Of a stretch of 64,000 nt of DNA, positions 17,628 through 24,828 are shown piece after piece (within the stretch, counting starts at the first letter, position 1; each line of letters starts with the position of its first letter). The stretch comes from an uncultured Akkermansia sp. (GTDB taxonomy: Bacteria > Verrucomicrobiota > Verrucomicrobiia > Verrucomicrobiales > Akkermansiaceae). A model generated the notes under the pieces. It was not told the origin of the DNA and did not search any database. It worked only from the letters and a program-made list of their open reading frames with translations. The DNA is taken from assembly GCA_900548895.1 (NCBI GenBank), contig URLZ01000006.1, positions 8,094-72,093 on the forward strand, in the 5' to 3' direction. The translations under genes and the position numbers were made by a program.

Positions 17628-19589
17628 TCAGGCGGTGGCGGGGGTGTCGAGTTTTTCGAAGGGGGAGTTTTTGCTCTTGAACTCGGGGACGAGGTGCTTG
17701 AGGGCGCGGACGGCGTCTTCGGTGTGCTCGCTGCGCGCGGCGCTCAGGATGATTTCTGCTTGTTCGCGGATGCTTTCGATGGGGTTATCGATGGCTTTGG
17801 CGATGCGGATTTTGTCGTGCGTGCTTTCGGTGGTGCTTTCGCTGTCCGAGAGGACTTCTTCGTAGAGTTTTTCGCCGGGGCGCAGGCCGGTGTATTTGAT
17901 GGCGATGTCGATGTCCGGCCTCAGGCCGGCGAGGGTGATCATGCGCCTGGCCAGATGGGCGATTTTGACGGGTTCCCCCATGTCGAAGACGTAGATTTCG
18001 CCGCCCCGGCTCATGGTGCCGGCTTGCAGGACGAGGCGGCAGGCTTCGGGGATGGTCATGAAGTAGCGGATGATGTCCGGGTGGGTGACGGTGACGGGGC
18101 CGCCGTGCGCGATTTGTTCGCGGAAGCGCGGGACGACGCTGCCGTTGCTGCCCAGGACGTTGCCGAAGCGGGTGGTGGTGTAGCGCGTGGCGCTGTTGCT
18201 GCTGCCGCTCGGGTGCAGTTTGGCGTTGAGGGCTTGGATGTACATTTCGGCGGCGCGTTTGGTGGCGCCCATGACGTTGGTGGGGTTGACGGCTTTGTCT
18301 GTGCTGATCATGACGAACTGCCCGACGTGGTGCTTGAGGGCGAGTTCGGCGATGTTGATGGAGCCGCCGATGTTGGTGATGATGCCTTCGCAGGGGTTTT
18401 CTTCGACGAGGGGGACGTGTTTGTAGGCGGCGGCGTGGAAGATGATGTCCGGGTGGTGCTCGGCGATGATGTGCTCGCAGCGCTCGCGGTTGCGGACGTC
18501 GGCCATGACGGGCAGGATGTGGATGTCCGGGTGGCTGCCTTCGATTTCGAGCCGGATGAGGTGTAGCGGGGTTTCGGCGTTGTCGAGCAGGATGATTTGC
18601 TGCGGTTTGAAGCGGCAGAGTTGTCGCACGAGTTCGCTGCCGATGGAGCCGGCGGCGCCGGTGACGAGGATGGTTTTGCCGCTGATTTGCCGGGCGATGC
18701 TGTCGATGTCGATGTGGATTTCGGGACGCTCGAGGAGGTCTTCGATCTGGACGGGGGCGATGGTGGCGGGGGCGTTGCCGGCGGTGGGTTTGGGGGTGAC
18801 GAGGAGTTTGATGTTGGTGGGGCACCAGGCGACGATGCGGTTCTGCTCGGCGCGCAGGATGTCGGGGGTGCTGAAGATGATGGCTTCGGGGACGCCGGCT
18901 TCGATGTCGGCTTTGAGTTCTTCGGCGTTGTCGATGGCGTAGATGCGGTATTCGCCTGCGGTGAGGTTGGCGGCTTCGCGGCTCAGGTCGATGAAGGCGG
19001 TGGGGAGGTATTTGCCGCGGTAGGCGGTGTTGATGAATTCAGCGAGGGCGGGGAGTTCTTCGAGTTTACCGCAGAGGAAGCATTTGATGGAGCGCTTGGT
19101 GGGGGGCCTGGTGTCGATGCGCAGGATGGTGTAGTAGGCGCAGATCATGGCGACGCGCAGGCCGATGATGAGGCCGCTGGCGAAGAGGAAGTAGAGGACG
19201 CTGAGGCTGATGGCGTGGGTGATGTTGTCGCTGACGTTCAGCAGGTGGCAGCCCAGGCAGATGATGAGGGTGTTGATGAGGATGGCGATGATGATGCGCG
19301 GCAGGTTCCGGATGTTGGAGTGCCGGATGATGACTTTGTAGAAGCGGAAGATGCTGAAGATGACGGCGCTGCTGAGGGCGACGCTGAGGCTGAAGAGGGG
19401 GAGGTAGTGGAGGGTTAAGGGGTCGCTGTTGACGGAGTAAAAGAGAAGCCAGGCACAGGCGGCGGCGAGGACGGAGCAGAGGAGGTCGAGGCCGAAGATG
19501 ACGCCGCGGTGGATGTATTGGAGGCCTTGAAGGCGGTCAGCGGCGCGTCGGGCGAGGCGCCGGAAGGTGCTGTGCATGCGCTTTTTCAT
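17628..19589 (-). CDS. Membrane-bound nucleotide-sugar 4,6-dehydratase (CapD/PglF family)
   Basis: A 653-residue protein with four N-terminal membrane segments (about residues 30-150), then a first Rossmann-like domain ([13 protein letters not shown]). The catalytic SDR domain starts with [16 protein letters not shown] near 305. The active-site segment is [20 protein letters not shown] near 425, with the Met/Lys arrangement of this subfamily in place of Tyr-x3-Lys. It should convert UDP-GlcNAc to UDP-2-acetamido-4-keto-2,4,6-trideoxyhexose at the inner membrane. The product is the substrate for the aminotransferase at 13117. Length is normal for the PglF/CapD group. Confidence 0.92.
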   Translation of the reverse strand: MKKRMHSTFRRLARRAADRLQGLQYIHRGVIFGLDLLCSVLAAACAWLLFYSVNSDPLTLHYLPLFSLSVALSSAVIFSIFRFYKVIIRHSNIRNLPRIIIAILINTLIICLGCHLLNVSDNITHAISLSVLYFLFASGLIIGLRVAMICAYYTILRIDTRPPTKRSIKCFLCGKLEELPALAEFINTAYRGKYLPTAFIDLSREAANLTAGEYRIYAIDNAEELKADIEAGVPEAIIFSTPDILRAEQNRIVAWCPTNIKLLVTPKPTAGNAPATIAPVQIEDLLERPEIHIDIDSIARQISGKTILVTGAAGSIGSELVRQLCRFKPQQIILLDNAETPLHLIRLEIEGSHPDIHILPVMADVRNRERCEHIIAEHHPDIIFHAAAYKHVPLVEENPCEGIITNIGGSINIAELALKHHVGQFVMISTDKAVNPTNVMGATKRAAEMYIQALNAKLHPSGSSNSATRYTTTRFGNVLGSNGSVVPRFREQIAHGGPVTVTHPDIIRYFMTIPEACRLVLQAGTMSRGGEIYVFDMGEPVKIAHLARRMITLAGLRPDIDIAIKYTGLRPGEKLYEEVLSDSESTTESTHDKIRIAKAIDNPIESIREQAEIILSAARSEHTEDAVRALKHLVPEFKSKNSPFEKLDTPATA

Positions 19590-19672
19590 GCGGGGTATGG
19601 GGGAGATTGTGTGGTGTTGTTGCGGGTGCCTGGTGTTGTGCCGGGCGGTGGGGGCTGTGTGGTCTGGTGGGG

Positions 19673-20356
19673 TTAGGGTTTGAGGCGCAGGCGGCGGACC
19701 ATGGAGGCGGAGTGGGAGTCGCTGCCCCAGTAGCTGTAGAGTTGGCGCTGCCGGAGTTCTTCGGCGCGCTCGCGGATGTGGCGGCCGTAGAAGTCGGTGA
19801 GGGAGCCGATGTTGCCTTGCAGTTCGATGCCTTGGCGGGTGAGGTCGCTGATGTCTTCGATGCTCAGCAGGCGATGGTAGCGCTCGGGATGGGCGAGGAC
19901 GGGGGTGCAGCCGAGCTCTCGCACGCTCAGGAGGCTGTCGAGCCAGCCGTCGGGCAGGAGGTATTGCGGGAGTTCGACGAGGAGGCGCCGCTCGGGCAGG
20001 CAGAGGGGGCCGCCGGGTTGCCGGAGGGCGCTTTCAAAGCCTTCGTCGATCATGTATTCGGCGGCGAGGTGGAGCTTGATGCTGTCTTCGCCGAGTTGTT
20101 CGCGGATGTCGTCTTGGAAGCGGTGGAAGTGGTTGCGGAGGTTTTCGGGGGTGTTTTGGGGGTAGCGCAGCATGATGTGCGGGGTGCAGCAGATGCGGCG
20201 GATGCCGCGTTTGATGAGTTCGCGGATGATGCCGAGGCTGGAGGCGAGGTCGGGCGCGCCGTCGTCGACGCCGGGCAGGATGTGGCTGTGGGTGTCGGTG
20301 CCGTCGGTGAGGAGTTCTCGGCTGTGGGCGCTGGGTTTGAAGAATTTGAAGAGCAT
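19673..20356 (-). CDS. PHP-type protein-tyrosine phosphatase (CpsB/CapC/YwqE family)
   Basis: A 227-residue protein with the manganese-binding PHP motifs: DTHSHILPGVDDGA near 20 (His-x-His), EYMIDEGFE near 102, LAHPERYH near 152 and SDSHSASMVR near 210. Such phosphatases remove phosphate from the tyrosine-rich tail of the Wzc/CpsD kinase and so control capsule chain length and amount. It lies downstream of the kinase gene, separated by 143 bp. The mRNA before the ATG is C-rich (CCCCAACACCCTACCCCACC) with no Shine-Dalgarno. Confidence 0.9.
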   Translation of the reverse strand: MLFKFFKPSAHSRELLTDGTDTHSHILPGVDDGAPDLASSLGIIRELIKRGIRRICCTPHIMLRYPQNTPENLRNHFHRFQDDIREQLGEDSIKLHLAAEYMIDEGFESALRQPGGPLCLPERRLLVELPQYLLPDGWLDSLLSVRELGCTPVLAHPERYHRLLSIEDISDLTRQGIELQGNIGSLTDFYGRHIRERAEELRQRQLYSYWGSDSHSASMVRRLRLKP

Positions 20357-20499
20357 GGTGGGGTAGGGTGTTGGGGAGGTGGAGAAGAGGTCCGGGTTGA
20401 GGTTTTTGTTAGAATTGGGTGATGGTGGGCTCTGCGTCTACCCGGCGAGTCTGGGCTGCGCGGGGGCTCTGCCGGCCTGTGTGTCGGGGCGGGTTGGTG

Positions 20500-22980
20500 T
20501 TAGGTGGTGGGGGTGTTGGCGGACTGCTGTTCGGCGAGGGCGCTTTTTTGTTCTTTGACGCCGTAGCCGTAACTGTAGCCGTAGCCGTAGTAGTTGTAGC
20601 TGCCGGCTTTGAAGTCGACGCCGTTGATGATGAAGCCGATGTTGCGCAGTTGCCGGCCGGCGGCGCTGCGGAAGACTTGGCTGAAGTAGCGTTTGTCGAT
20701 TTTGCCGGCGCGGATGATGTAGAGGCTGCTGTCGACGTGTTCGGCGATGATGCTGGTGTCGGCGAGGACGGGGAAGGGCGGGGTGTCGATGATGATGGTG
20801 TCGTAGATTTGCCGCAGGCCTTCGAGTAGTTCGCGGAAGCTGTCTTGGCTGAGGAGGGTGACGGGGTTGGGGACGGCGGGGCCGGCGTAGAGGATGTCGA
20901 CGCCTTTCAGGGGCATGTCGGGCAGGGGGTGGATGATGCCGGCGGGGTTGTCTTCCTGGTTGAGCAGCAGGGTGGTGAGGCCTTTGCGCCCCTTGCCGCC
21001 GAGGTGGCGCGTGAGGGAGTATTTGCGCAGGTCGGCGTCGATGAGCAGGACTTTGCGCCCGGCTTTGGCGAAGGCGAGGGCGATGTTGGCGGTGCAGGTG
21101 GTTTTGCCTTCTCCGCTGAGGGTGGAGGTGACGAGGTAGATGTGGCCGCCTTGCGGGCGCCGCGGCAGGAGGCTGTCGGCGTTGTGCCGCACGATGTGGA
21201 AGCATTCGGTGGAGATGGCGTGCGGGTCGCGGATGAAGAGGTCGCTCTGGCTGCGCTCTTTGCGGGTGAGCAGGGGGAGTTCGCCGATGACGGGCAGGTT
21301 GTTGATGCCTGCGAGGTCATGCTTGTTGTTGACTTTGTTGTTGAGTATGCCCAAGCCGATGAGGCTCATGAGGCAGAGGGCTCCACCGCCGACGGTGCCG
21401 CCGATGAGGTAGAGGTTCATGTTCGGCGAGGTGGGGGCGTCTGAGCCGTAGGCGGCTTCCAGAACGCGGGCGCTGGGCTCGGCGATGGCGAGGTTGAGGG
21501 CGTTTTCCTGTTCTTTAGTGAGCAGCAGCAGGTAGAGTTCTTCCTTGACTTTGTGTTCGCGGACGAGGGGGGTGAGTTCTTGCGCGTGGGTGGCGGTGGC
21601 GCTGAGGCGGCCGGCGAGGTCGTCGCGCTTTTTCTCGAGGGCTTTTTTCTGCAGTTCGAGGTTGTTGCGGTAGTTGGTCAGGGCGCGCTTGCCTGCGACG
21701 AGGGTGGCCTGCATTTGCTCGCGCAGGGCGATGACGCGCGGGTTGCGGTTGCCGGCGCTCTTGATGAGGGTGGAGTATTCGAGGTAGGCCTCGTTATAGC
21801 TTTCGATGTTTTTGGAGATGCTGGTGTCAGCGATGCCGGTGTCGACGGCGAGCAGGCCGTTGAGGGTGGCGGCTTTGTCGAGGTCTTGGCTCAGTTTGTC
21901 GGCGAGGTTGATCTTGGTGTCGAGTTCAAAGAGGTCCTTTTCGACGGCCTGGCTGGAGCTGAAGTCGGCGTTGAGGGTGGCTTCGGCGCCGGTGATGATT
22001 TGGTCGGCGGCTCGTTTGTCGGCCATTTGTTTGTCGACGTCGCTGAGTTCTGCGCCGATGGCGAGCAGGCGTTCGCGGATGAATTGCTCGGTTTTGCGGG
22101 CGGATTCGCTGCGGGCGTCGCGCGATTGGATGTTATAGCACTCGATGAGGGTGTTGAGGATGTCTTCGGCTTTCTGCGGGTGGGTGGCGGTGAGGTTCAG
22201 GACGAGGACGCTGGCGTCTTTTTCTTCGCCTCGGGTGACGTTGAGGGCGGCGAGCAGACTGCGGGTGACGGCGAGGGCGGGCCGGTGCTCAGCGATGATG
22301 GTGCGGCTGTACCACTCGGGGCTGAGGTGCGAGGTGGGGTGGACGGTGAGGGTGGCAAAGGGGAGGGAGATGGGGCTGCCGAAGCGGGCTTGCTGGATGA
22401 CGGTTTCACCCTGAGGGTTGATGTAGCTGAGGGTGAGCTCGCTGTCGCTTTCCGGGGTGATGCTGAGGCGGCAGCCGCGGTCGCTGTTGATTTGGTCGAA
22501 GGTGATGAGGATGGGGCTTTCGCGGTAGAGTTCGACTTCGCGGAAGCTTTGCTTGGTCCAGTAGCTGGTTTGCAGGTTGAGTTTGTCGACGACCTGCCGC
22601 ATGAGGGCGGTGGATTTGAGGATGAGGCTCTCGTTGGAGAGGTTGGCGGCTCCCTGGTCAGCGCCGAGGTCGGCGAGGATGCGCTCGGAGGCGTTGTCCC
22701 CCTTGCTCTTGCTGTCGCGCATCATGACGCTGGCGCTTTTTTCGTAGACGTATTTCTGCGAGCCTCCGATGTAGTAGGCGATGGTGCCGCCGATGGCGGC
22801 GGCGATGATGACGAGGTACCAGAAGCGCCGCAGGGTGCTGAGGATGGTGTCGAGGGAGAAGGCGGAGCTTTCTTCTTCGGTGCTGGCGCCGGTGCTGTCT
22901 GCCTGGGGGCGGAGGTCTTCCATGGAGGGGGGGAGGTGGATGGGGGGTGTCGGGGCGGAGGAGGGGTAAGTTGGGGGCAT
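20500..22980 (-). CDS. wzc: Wzc-type polysaccharide co-polymerase and tyrosine autokinase
   Basis: A protein of about 826 residues with a proline-rich cytoplasmic start, a first membrane helix near 52-70, a long periplasmic Wzz-like domain with coiled coil (about 280-470), and a second membrane helix near 525-545. The C-terminal kinase has Walker A SGEGKTTCTANIAL near 625, Walker A-prime VLLIDADLRK near 650 and Walker B TIIIDTPPFP near 735. The tail YNYYGYGYSYGYG is the tyrosine cluster that is autophosphorylated. Kinase and co-polymerase are fused, as in proteobacteria. The ATG at 22980 is chosen over an adjacent TTG. It works with the export lipoprotein and the PHP phosphatase. Confidence 0.93.
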   Translation of the reverse strand: MPPTYPSSAPTPPIHLPPSMEDLRPQADSTGASTEEESSAFSLDTILSTLRRFWYLVIIAAAIGGTIAYYIGGSQKYVYEKSASVMMRDSKSKGDNASERILADLGADQGAANLSNESLILKSTALMRQVVDKLNLQTSYWTKQSFREVELYRESPILITFDQINSDRGCRLSITPESDSELTLSYINPQGETVIQQARFGSPISLPFATLTVHPTSHLSPEWYSRTIIAEHRPALAVTRSLLAALNVTRGEEKDASVLVLNLTATHPQKAEDILNTLIECYNIQSRDARSESARKTEQFIRERLLAIGAELSDVDKQMADKRAADQIITGAEATLNADFSSSQAVEKDLFELDTKINLADKLSQDLDKAATLNGLLAVDTGIADTSISKNIESYNEAYLEYSTLIKSAGNRNPRVIALREQMQATLVAGKRALTNYRNNLELQKKALEKKRDDLAGRLSATATHAQELTPLVREHKVKEELYLLLLTKEQENALNLAIAEPSARVLEAAYGSDAPTSPNMNLYLIGGTVGGGALCLMSLIGLGILNNKVNNKHDLAGINNLPVIGELPLLTRKERSQSDLFIRDPHAISTECFHIVRHNADSLLPRRPQGGHIYLVTSTLSGEGKTTCTANIALAFAKAGRKVLLIDADLRKYSLTRHLGGKGRKGLTTLLLNQEDNPAGIIHPLPDMPLKGVDILYAGPAVPNPVTLLSQDSFRELLEGLRQIYDTIIIDTPPFPVLADTSIIAEHVDSSLYIIRAGKIDKRYFSQVFRSAAGRQLRNIGFIINGVDFKAGSYNYYGYGYSYGYGVKEQKSALAEQQSANTPTT

Positions 22981-23034
22981 CAACCGGCTGCCGCGTCGCT
23001 GGTGTCTCGGCGGCAGCCGGCGGGAGAGGCTGCA

Positions 23035-23823
23035 TCAGATGCAGCAGATGGCGACGATGGCGGCGACGAGGCCTACGCCGCTGGCGGTCCACCCGACGAT
23101 TTGCATGGTTTCGCTGCGGGTGTTGATGGTTTTGTCGTTCGGGGTGACGTAGATGACGTCGTTTTGCTGCAGGTAGTAGTAGGGGGATTCGGTGATGTTG
23201 GTGCGGCGGAGGTCGAGTTTGGCCATTTCTCGCTTGCCGTTCTTTTCGCGGATGATGGTGATGTCGCGGTTGCCGTCGATGGTGAGGTCTCCGGCTTTGG
23301 CGAGGGCTTCAAAGATGGTGATGCGCTCGCCGTCTACGCTGTAGACGCCGGGGGAGGATACTTCGCCGAGGACGGAGAATTTGAAGTTGATGATGCGGAC
23401 GTTGACGGCGGCGTCTTTGATGTAGTCGTCGCTGCGCAGGCGGTTGGCGATTTCTTTGCCGAGGGCGGAGCAGGTTTTGCCGGCGGCGTGGATGGTGCCG
23501 ATGACGGGCAGGACGATGTTGCCGTTGGCGTCAACGAGGTAGCCTTTCTGTTGGCGGTTGGTGCTGTTGGTGCCGGAGTCGCCCATTTCGGTGATGGTGA
23601 AGGGGACGACGAGTTCGGGCTGTTTGCTGCTGACGGTGATGGAGAGTTCGTCGTTTTTCTGGATGGTGGTCTGGTAGCTCTGAAGCTGCTCGGCGGTGAC
23701 GCCGTACTGGGCGTCGCGCAGGTAGACGACTTCTTCGGAACTGACGCAGGAGTTGAGTCCGGTGAGGAGCAGGGCGGCTGTGCCGATGAGGGCGGCCCGG
23801 CGGAGCTGTGTGTTGGGTTTCAT
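23035..23823 (-). CDS. wza: Wza-type polysaccharide export lipoprotein (SLBB)
   Basis: A 262-residue outer-membrane export protein. The signal peptide ends in a lipobox (LLLTGLNSC, Cys at about 26). The Poly_export domain follows (KNDELSITVSSKQPEL near 55, GYLVDANGNIVLPVIGTIHAAG near 95). An SLBB domain (FSVLGEVSSPGVYSVDGERITI near 150) comes next, and a C-terminal membrane helix ends at the stop. It should form the channel through which the polymer leaves the cell. The start is duplicated 204 bp upstream in a truncated reading frame (23899-24027). No Shine-Dalgarno is present; the leader just before the ATG is CCCCCC-rich. Confidence 0.92.
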   Translation of the reverse strand: MKPNTQLRRAALIGTAALLLTGLNSCVSSEEVVYLRDAQYGVTAEQLQSYQTTIQKNDELSITVSSKQPELVVPFTITEMGDSGTNSTNRQQKGYLVDANGNIVLPVIGTIHAAGKTCSALGKEIANRLRSDDYIKDAAVNVRIINFKFSVLGEVSSPGVYSVDGERITIFEALAKAGDLTIDGNRDITIIREKNGKREMAKLDLRRTNITESPYYYLQQNDVIYVTPNDKTINTRSETMQIVGWTASGVGLVAAIVAICCI

Positions 23824-23898
23824 ATGGGGGGTGCGGTTAGTGAAAAGGGTGGCGATTTTGCACTGCCGAGAGCGGGGTGTTGAGGGCTTTGCAGGGTG

Positions 23899-24027
23899 TC
23901 ACTGAAGCACCTCCGTGTATATCTGGTAGGCGACTTCATCAGGGCTGAAGCAGGAGTTGAGTCCGGTGGGGAGCAGGGCGGCAGTGCCGATGAGGGCGGC
24001 CCTGCGGATCTGCGTGTTGGGTTTCAT
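23899..24027 (-). CDS. Truncated duplicate of the export-lipoprotein start; 42-codon reading frame
   Basis: An ATG at 24027 opens a 42-codon frame ending in TGA at 23899-23901. Residues 1-26 match the start of the Wza-type protein at almost every position (MKPNTQ-RRAALIGTAALL-TGLNSC), including the lipobox Cys. The remainder, ending YTEVLQ, is unrelated, and no export domain follows. The 20 bp before both ATGs are also alike (CTAACCGCATCCCTC versus CTAACCGCACCCCCC). It is the first frame after the capsule promoter. It could be a duplication relic, a tiny lipoprotein or a regulatory leader peptide; the sequence does not decide. Confidence 0.6.
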   Translation of the reverse strand: MKPNTQIRRAALIGTAALLPTGLNSCFSPDEVAYQIYTEVLQ

Positions 24028-24113
24028 ATGAGGGATGCGGTTAGCTAAAAGGGGTGGTTGTTTCGATACCGTGGCTGGGGGGTGTTGGGCGCTTGGCGGT
24101 GTATCGCAGAAGC

Positions 24114-24131
24114 GCTGCTATATATAGCAGC
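24114..24131. promoter_or_regulatory. Perfect 18-bp palindrome over the capsule -10 box (candidate operator)
   Basis: GCTGCTATATATAGCAGC is identical on both strands and is centred on the TATATA -10 hexamer, reaching the predicted start point. Such placement is typical of a repressor operator, though the palindrome could also act as a hairpin at the 5' end of the transcript. No regulator gene is adjacent except the tyrosine recombinase. Confidence 0.6.
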
Positions 24132-24149
24132 CCTAGCGCCACATGTCAA
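24121..24149 (-). promoter_or_regulatory. Sigma-70-type promoter of the capsule operon
   Basis: On the minus strand the -35 is a perfect TTGACA (24149-24144), followed by a 17-bp spacer and a TATATA -10 (24126-24121). An AT-rich stretch resembling an UP element lies just upstream (24161-24180). Transcription should start near 24114 and run about 87 nt before the 42-codon frame and about 290 nt before the export-lipoprotein ATG. This is the only strong promoter seen facing the polysaccharide locus. Confidence 0.8.
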
Positions 24150-24440
24150 GCTGTTGTGGTCTATAAAATATAAATTATTGCAGAGATTTTTTGACTCCTT
24201 GCCCCTCCTATAGGAGGTGGAGCTTGGGGATGTCGCAGCTTTTTGTTGCCTGGTGTTTCGTCTAATAGTTTGATTTTTGTACGCTATTTCCTAGTTTGGA
24301 ATAGTGACGTCCGATCGATGAACGGCACTTGTTTTGTGGTTCTCGAGCTCTTTTGATTGATGAAGGAGGGTTGTTCTAACTAATTGTTGTTTATGTTTGG
24401 ATAAGTTGGTTGATAATGTATCAAAATAGTTATAATTATA
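24150..24440. other. AT-rich intergenic stretch without a gene
   Basis: No convincing reading frame is seen. The stretch contains the UP-like sequence of the capsule promoter (24161-24180) and a perfect 14-bp palindrome CCTCCTATAGGAGG (24204-24217). On the plus strand there is a possible promoter (TTGATA 24410-24415, TATAAT 24431-24436, 15-bp spacer) that would read into the hairpin cluster. Confidence 0.5.
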
Positions 24441-24600
24441 GGCTTGGCGACTGGGTCCTCGGCTCGCCATCCGAGCGCAGTGCTCGGTTGCTCCCGGATG
24501 CATCCTCCGGGAACGGAGCAGTCCGCCGGGATAGGCCTCAGCTCGATCGTTTGTTCGATGGGCTCTGGTTCCTGCTCCTCTCATGACGCGCCTAGTATAC
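24441..24600. ncRNA. Candidate structured RNA: GC-rich cluster of perfect hairpins in an AT-rich gap
   Basis: This 160-bp island is GC-rich between AT-rich flanks. It holds CCGAGC-GCAGT-GCTCGG (24471-24487), CCCGGA-TGCATCC-TCCGGG (24493-24511) and ATCG-N6-CGAT (24546-24559). Two long-range pairings are also possible: GGCGACT (24446-24452) with AGTC-CGCC (24520-24527), and GGAGCAG (24515-24521) with CTGCTCC (24572-24578). Those two share two bases and are mutually exclusive. The direction is unclear: a TTGATA/TATAAT pair lies upstream on plus and a TATACT (24599-24594) upstream on minus. It does not match tmRNA, RNase P, SRP or 6S as I know them. It could also be a recombination or attachment site. 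Confidence 0.4.
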
Positions 24601-24828
24601 TGCATTGAGAATGCATATATCGGTCATACACCAGAGACCCTCTCTACCTCACCCGCAGACACAAACAAGTCCCCCGATTGCATTTGACCTAAAGTTTTGG
24701 AGAAAAACGCAAGCCCGAACTGCATACAAACGACACCATATAAAGGTCAAACCCAGATTCTCACCAACACTCTAGCAAGAAATAAATATGTTTTAACGAA
24801 AAAAAGCTTGCACAGCATTCTCAATGCA
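24601..24828. repeat. 14-bp perfect inverted repeats flanking a 200-bp segment
   Basis: TGCATTGAGAATGC at 24601-24614 is the exact reverse complement of GCATTCTCAATGCA at 24815-24828. Each copy is itself a dyad (GCATT-N3-AATGC). The right copy contains the first possible ATG of the tyrosine recombinase; the left copy borders a TATACT box. The 200 bp between are AT-rich and hold a second inverted pair, TTTGACCT and AGGTCAAA, near 24684 and 24743. The arrangement fits either an invertible segment or paired operators of divergent promoters. Confidence 0.7.

Noticed and set aside
24204-24217. Perfect palindrome CCTCCTATAGGAGG
   Set aside because: It is short, 55 bp upstream of the capsule -35, and contains both an SD-like sequence and its complement. 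I found no gene start or terminator tract to give it a role, so it is only mentioned within the intergenic entry.
24000-24300. JUMPstart/ops element for RfaH-type antitermination upstream of the capsule genes
   Set aside because: No GGCGGTAG core was found in the leader. GGCGGTGT at 24095 is on the wrong strand and imperfect.
24540-24580. T-arm-like TTGTTCGAT sequence suggesting a tRNA
   Set aside because: No acceptor stem, anticodon arm or D-arm can be fitted around it.
24291-24605. Open frame of 104 codons on the minus strand across the hairpin island
   Set aside because: It runs through the perfect hairpins and the AT-rich flank, has Arg/His-rich low-quality sequence and no recognisable domain. 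The nucleic-acid structure explains the region better.
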